DNA of 14,183 nucleotides from assembly GCA_002496355.1 (NCBI GenBank), contig DAJP01000107.1, positions 1 to 14,183 of the forward strand, in the 5' to 3' direction. The notes under the pieces were generated by a model. The model had not been told where the DNA came from. It saw nothing but the letters and a program-made list of their open reading frames with translations, and did not search any database. The DNA is from Euryarchaeota archaeon UBA346. Lineage in GTDB: Archaea > Thermoplasmatota > E2 > DHVEG-1. Below are positions 13,681 through 14,183 of this stretch, piece after piece. Every line of letters starts with the position of its first letter. The stretch's first letter is position 1. The translations under genes were made by a program, and so were the position numbers.

Positions 13681-14183
13681 GGTTTTTTCCCCAGCAATCG
13701 TCTGAGAAAAAGCTCCAACGGCCCTTTCCGTTTCGGCAGATCGATAATACCAATGATCTCATCGTACAACTCTGGGACAATTTTAAAGGTGATGAAGAGG
13801 AGGACGATTAAGGCAAGTAAGGACCCTGTTTTTCCTATCACGTTATGAGCCATCTCAAAGGACGTCATCCCGCTGCCCACCATGTACACCACCCCAGCAT
13901 TCCGGATCAGATTCAAAAAATAGATAGGGACAACGGTCAGTAGTAAACCAAGAGCCTTTCTCTTCGGAGACACCCGAGGAAGGGTACCGATCATGCCGAC
14001 GAACAAGACGATGGATTGAATCGCAGTACAGGCAAAGATGATCGTGACCGGGACATTATTGTAAATGAGGAGATCCTGAGTCCGGGTGACGTTCACGCCG
14101 AAGAGATGCAGCATATCGGCGGTCTGCGCAGCGACCGTCTCAATCAACCAGTCACTCAACCCGGGGATGATACCATTCTCGAT
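13677..14183 (-). CDS. Archaeosortase/exosortase-family transpeptidase (C-terminal part, cut by window edge)
   Basis: The frame is open to the window edge (168 codons), so the N-terminal helices lie outside. A TTG at 14159 looks like an internal leucine codon rather than the start, because in-frame sequence continues upstream and family members are usually nearer 270-300 residues. Several TM helices are visible. The exosortase-family triad is complete: Cys in FACTAIQS (codon 14028-14030), Arg in LIRNAGV and His in FEMAHNVIGK. The C-terminus is a basic cytoplasmic tail (LPKRKG...RRLLGKKP). Such enzymes cut C-terminal sorting signals of exported proteins and transfer them to a lipid. The subtype (ArtA or another) cannot be assigned from this fragment. 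It overlaps the decarboxylase gene by 4 nt. Confidence 0.88.
   Translation of the reverse strand: MENGIIPGLSDWLIETVAAQTADMLHLFGVNVTRTQDLLIYNNVPVTIIFACTAIQSIVLFVGMIGTLPRVSPKRKALGLLLTVVPIYFLNLIRNAGVVYMVGSGMTSFEMAHNVIGKTGSLLALIVLLFITFKIVPELYDEIIGIIDLPKRKGPLELFLRRLLGKKP

Noticed and set aside
14157..14159. TTG as the start of the archaeosortase gene
   Set aside because: The in-frame codons upstream are open to the window edge, and the fragment is too short for the family, so it is treated as internal.
1..14183. CRISPR array, insertion sequence, toxin-antitoxin or other defence system
   Set aside because: No regularly spaced repeats, transposase, or typical small paired genes were seen anywhere in the window.

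Overview
The window looks like chromosomal DNA from an archaeon, most likely an uncultured euryarchaeote. The archaeal markers are deoxyhypusine synthase, Trm1, the THEP1 NTPase, a HypA paired with an Mrp/MinD-type ATPase, an archaeosortase next to serine-lipid enzymes, and several TATA-like boxes placed about 26-31 nt before start codons, as in leaderless archaeal transcripts. The style of the exported propeller/Fn3/PKD protein resembles uncultured Thermoplasmatota-like archaea, but that lineage call is only a guess. No rRNA, intact tRNA, CRISPR array, transposase or phage gene was seen.

Left part (1-4561). A minus-strand pair larE-larB (larB cut by the left edge) makes the nickel-pincer nucleotide precursor. 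It is preceded by deoxyhypusine synthase (aIF5A modification). A plus-strand gene for an unrecognised one-TM membrane protein diverges from the deoxyhypusine synthase gene. It converges on msrB, which in turn diverges from hypA and a HypB-like Mrp/MinD ATPase. So two nickel-cofactor modules, Lar and Hyp, lie within 4.6 kb.

Middle part (4578-8241). Four tightly packed minus-strand genes form an apparent operon, transcribed THEP1 NTPase -> trm1 -> purN -> folC. Gaps are 2 and 4 nt, and purN and folC overlap by 26 nt. PurN consumes 10-formyl-tetrahydrofolate and FolC makes or polyglutamylates folate, so this pair argues for folate-based one-carbon chemistry in purine synthesis. A 7-bp hairpin sits at the convergent hypB/folC junction.

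Right part (8242-14183). After an AT-rich gap of about 300 bp come two plus-strand genes for large exported proteins, each with its own promoter. One is a seven-bladed-propeller-like protein with Fn3-like and PKD domains and an unusual C-terminal tail. The other is a calcineurin-like metallophosphatase behind a beta-rich N-terminal region. They meet, tail to tail with a 19-nt overlap, a minus-strand operon of archaeosortase (cut by the right edge) -> archaetidylserine decarboxylase -> archaetidylserine synthase, joined by 4-nt and 8-nt overlaps. This is the most interesting part. In Haloferax volcanii the PssA/PssD lipid enzymes are needed for archaeosortase-dependent lipid anchoring of surface proteins, and here all three activities sit in one translationally coupled unit. 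Neither neighbouring exported protein carries a classical PGF-CTERM signal.
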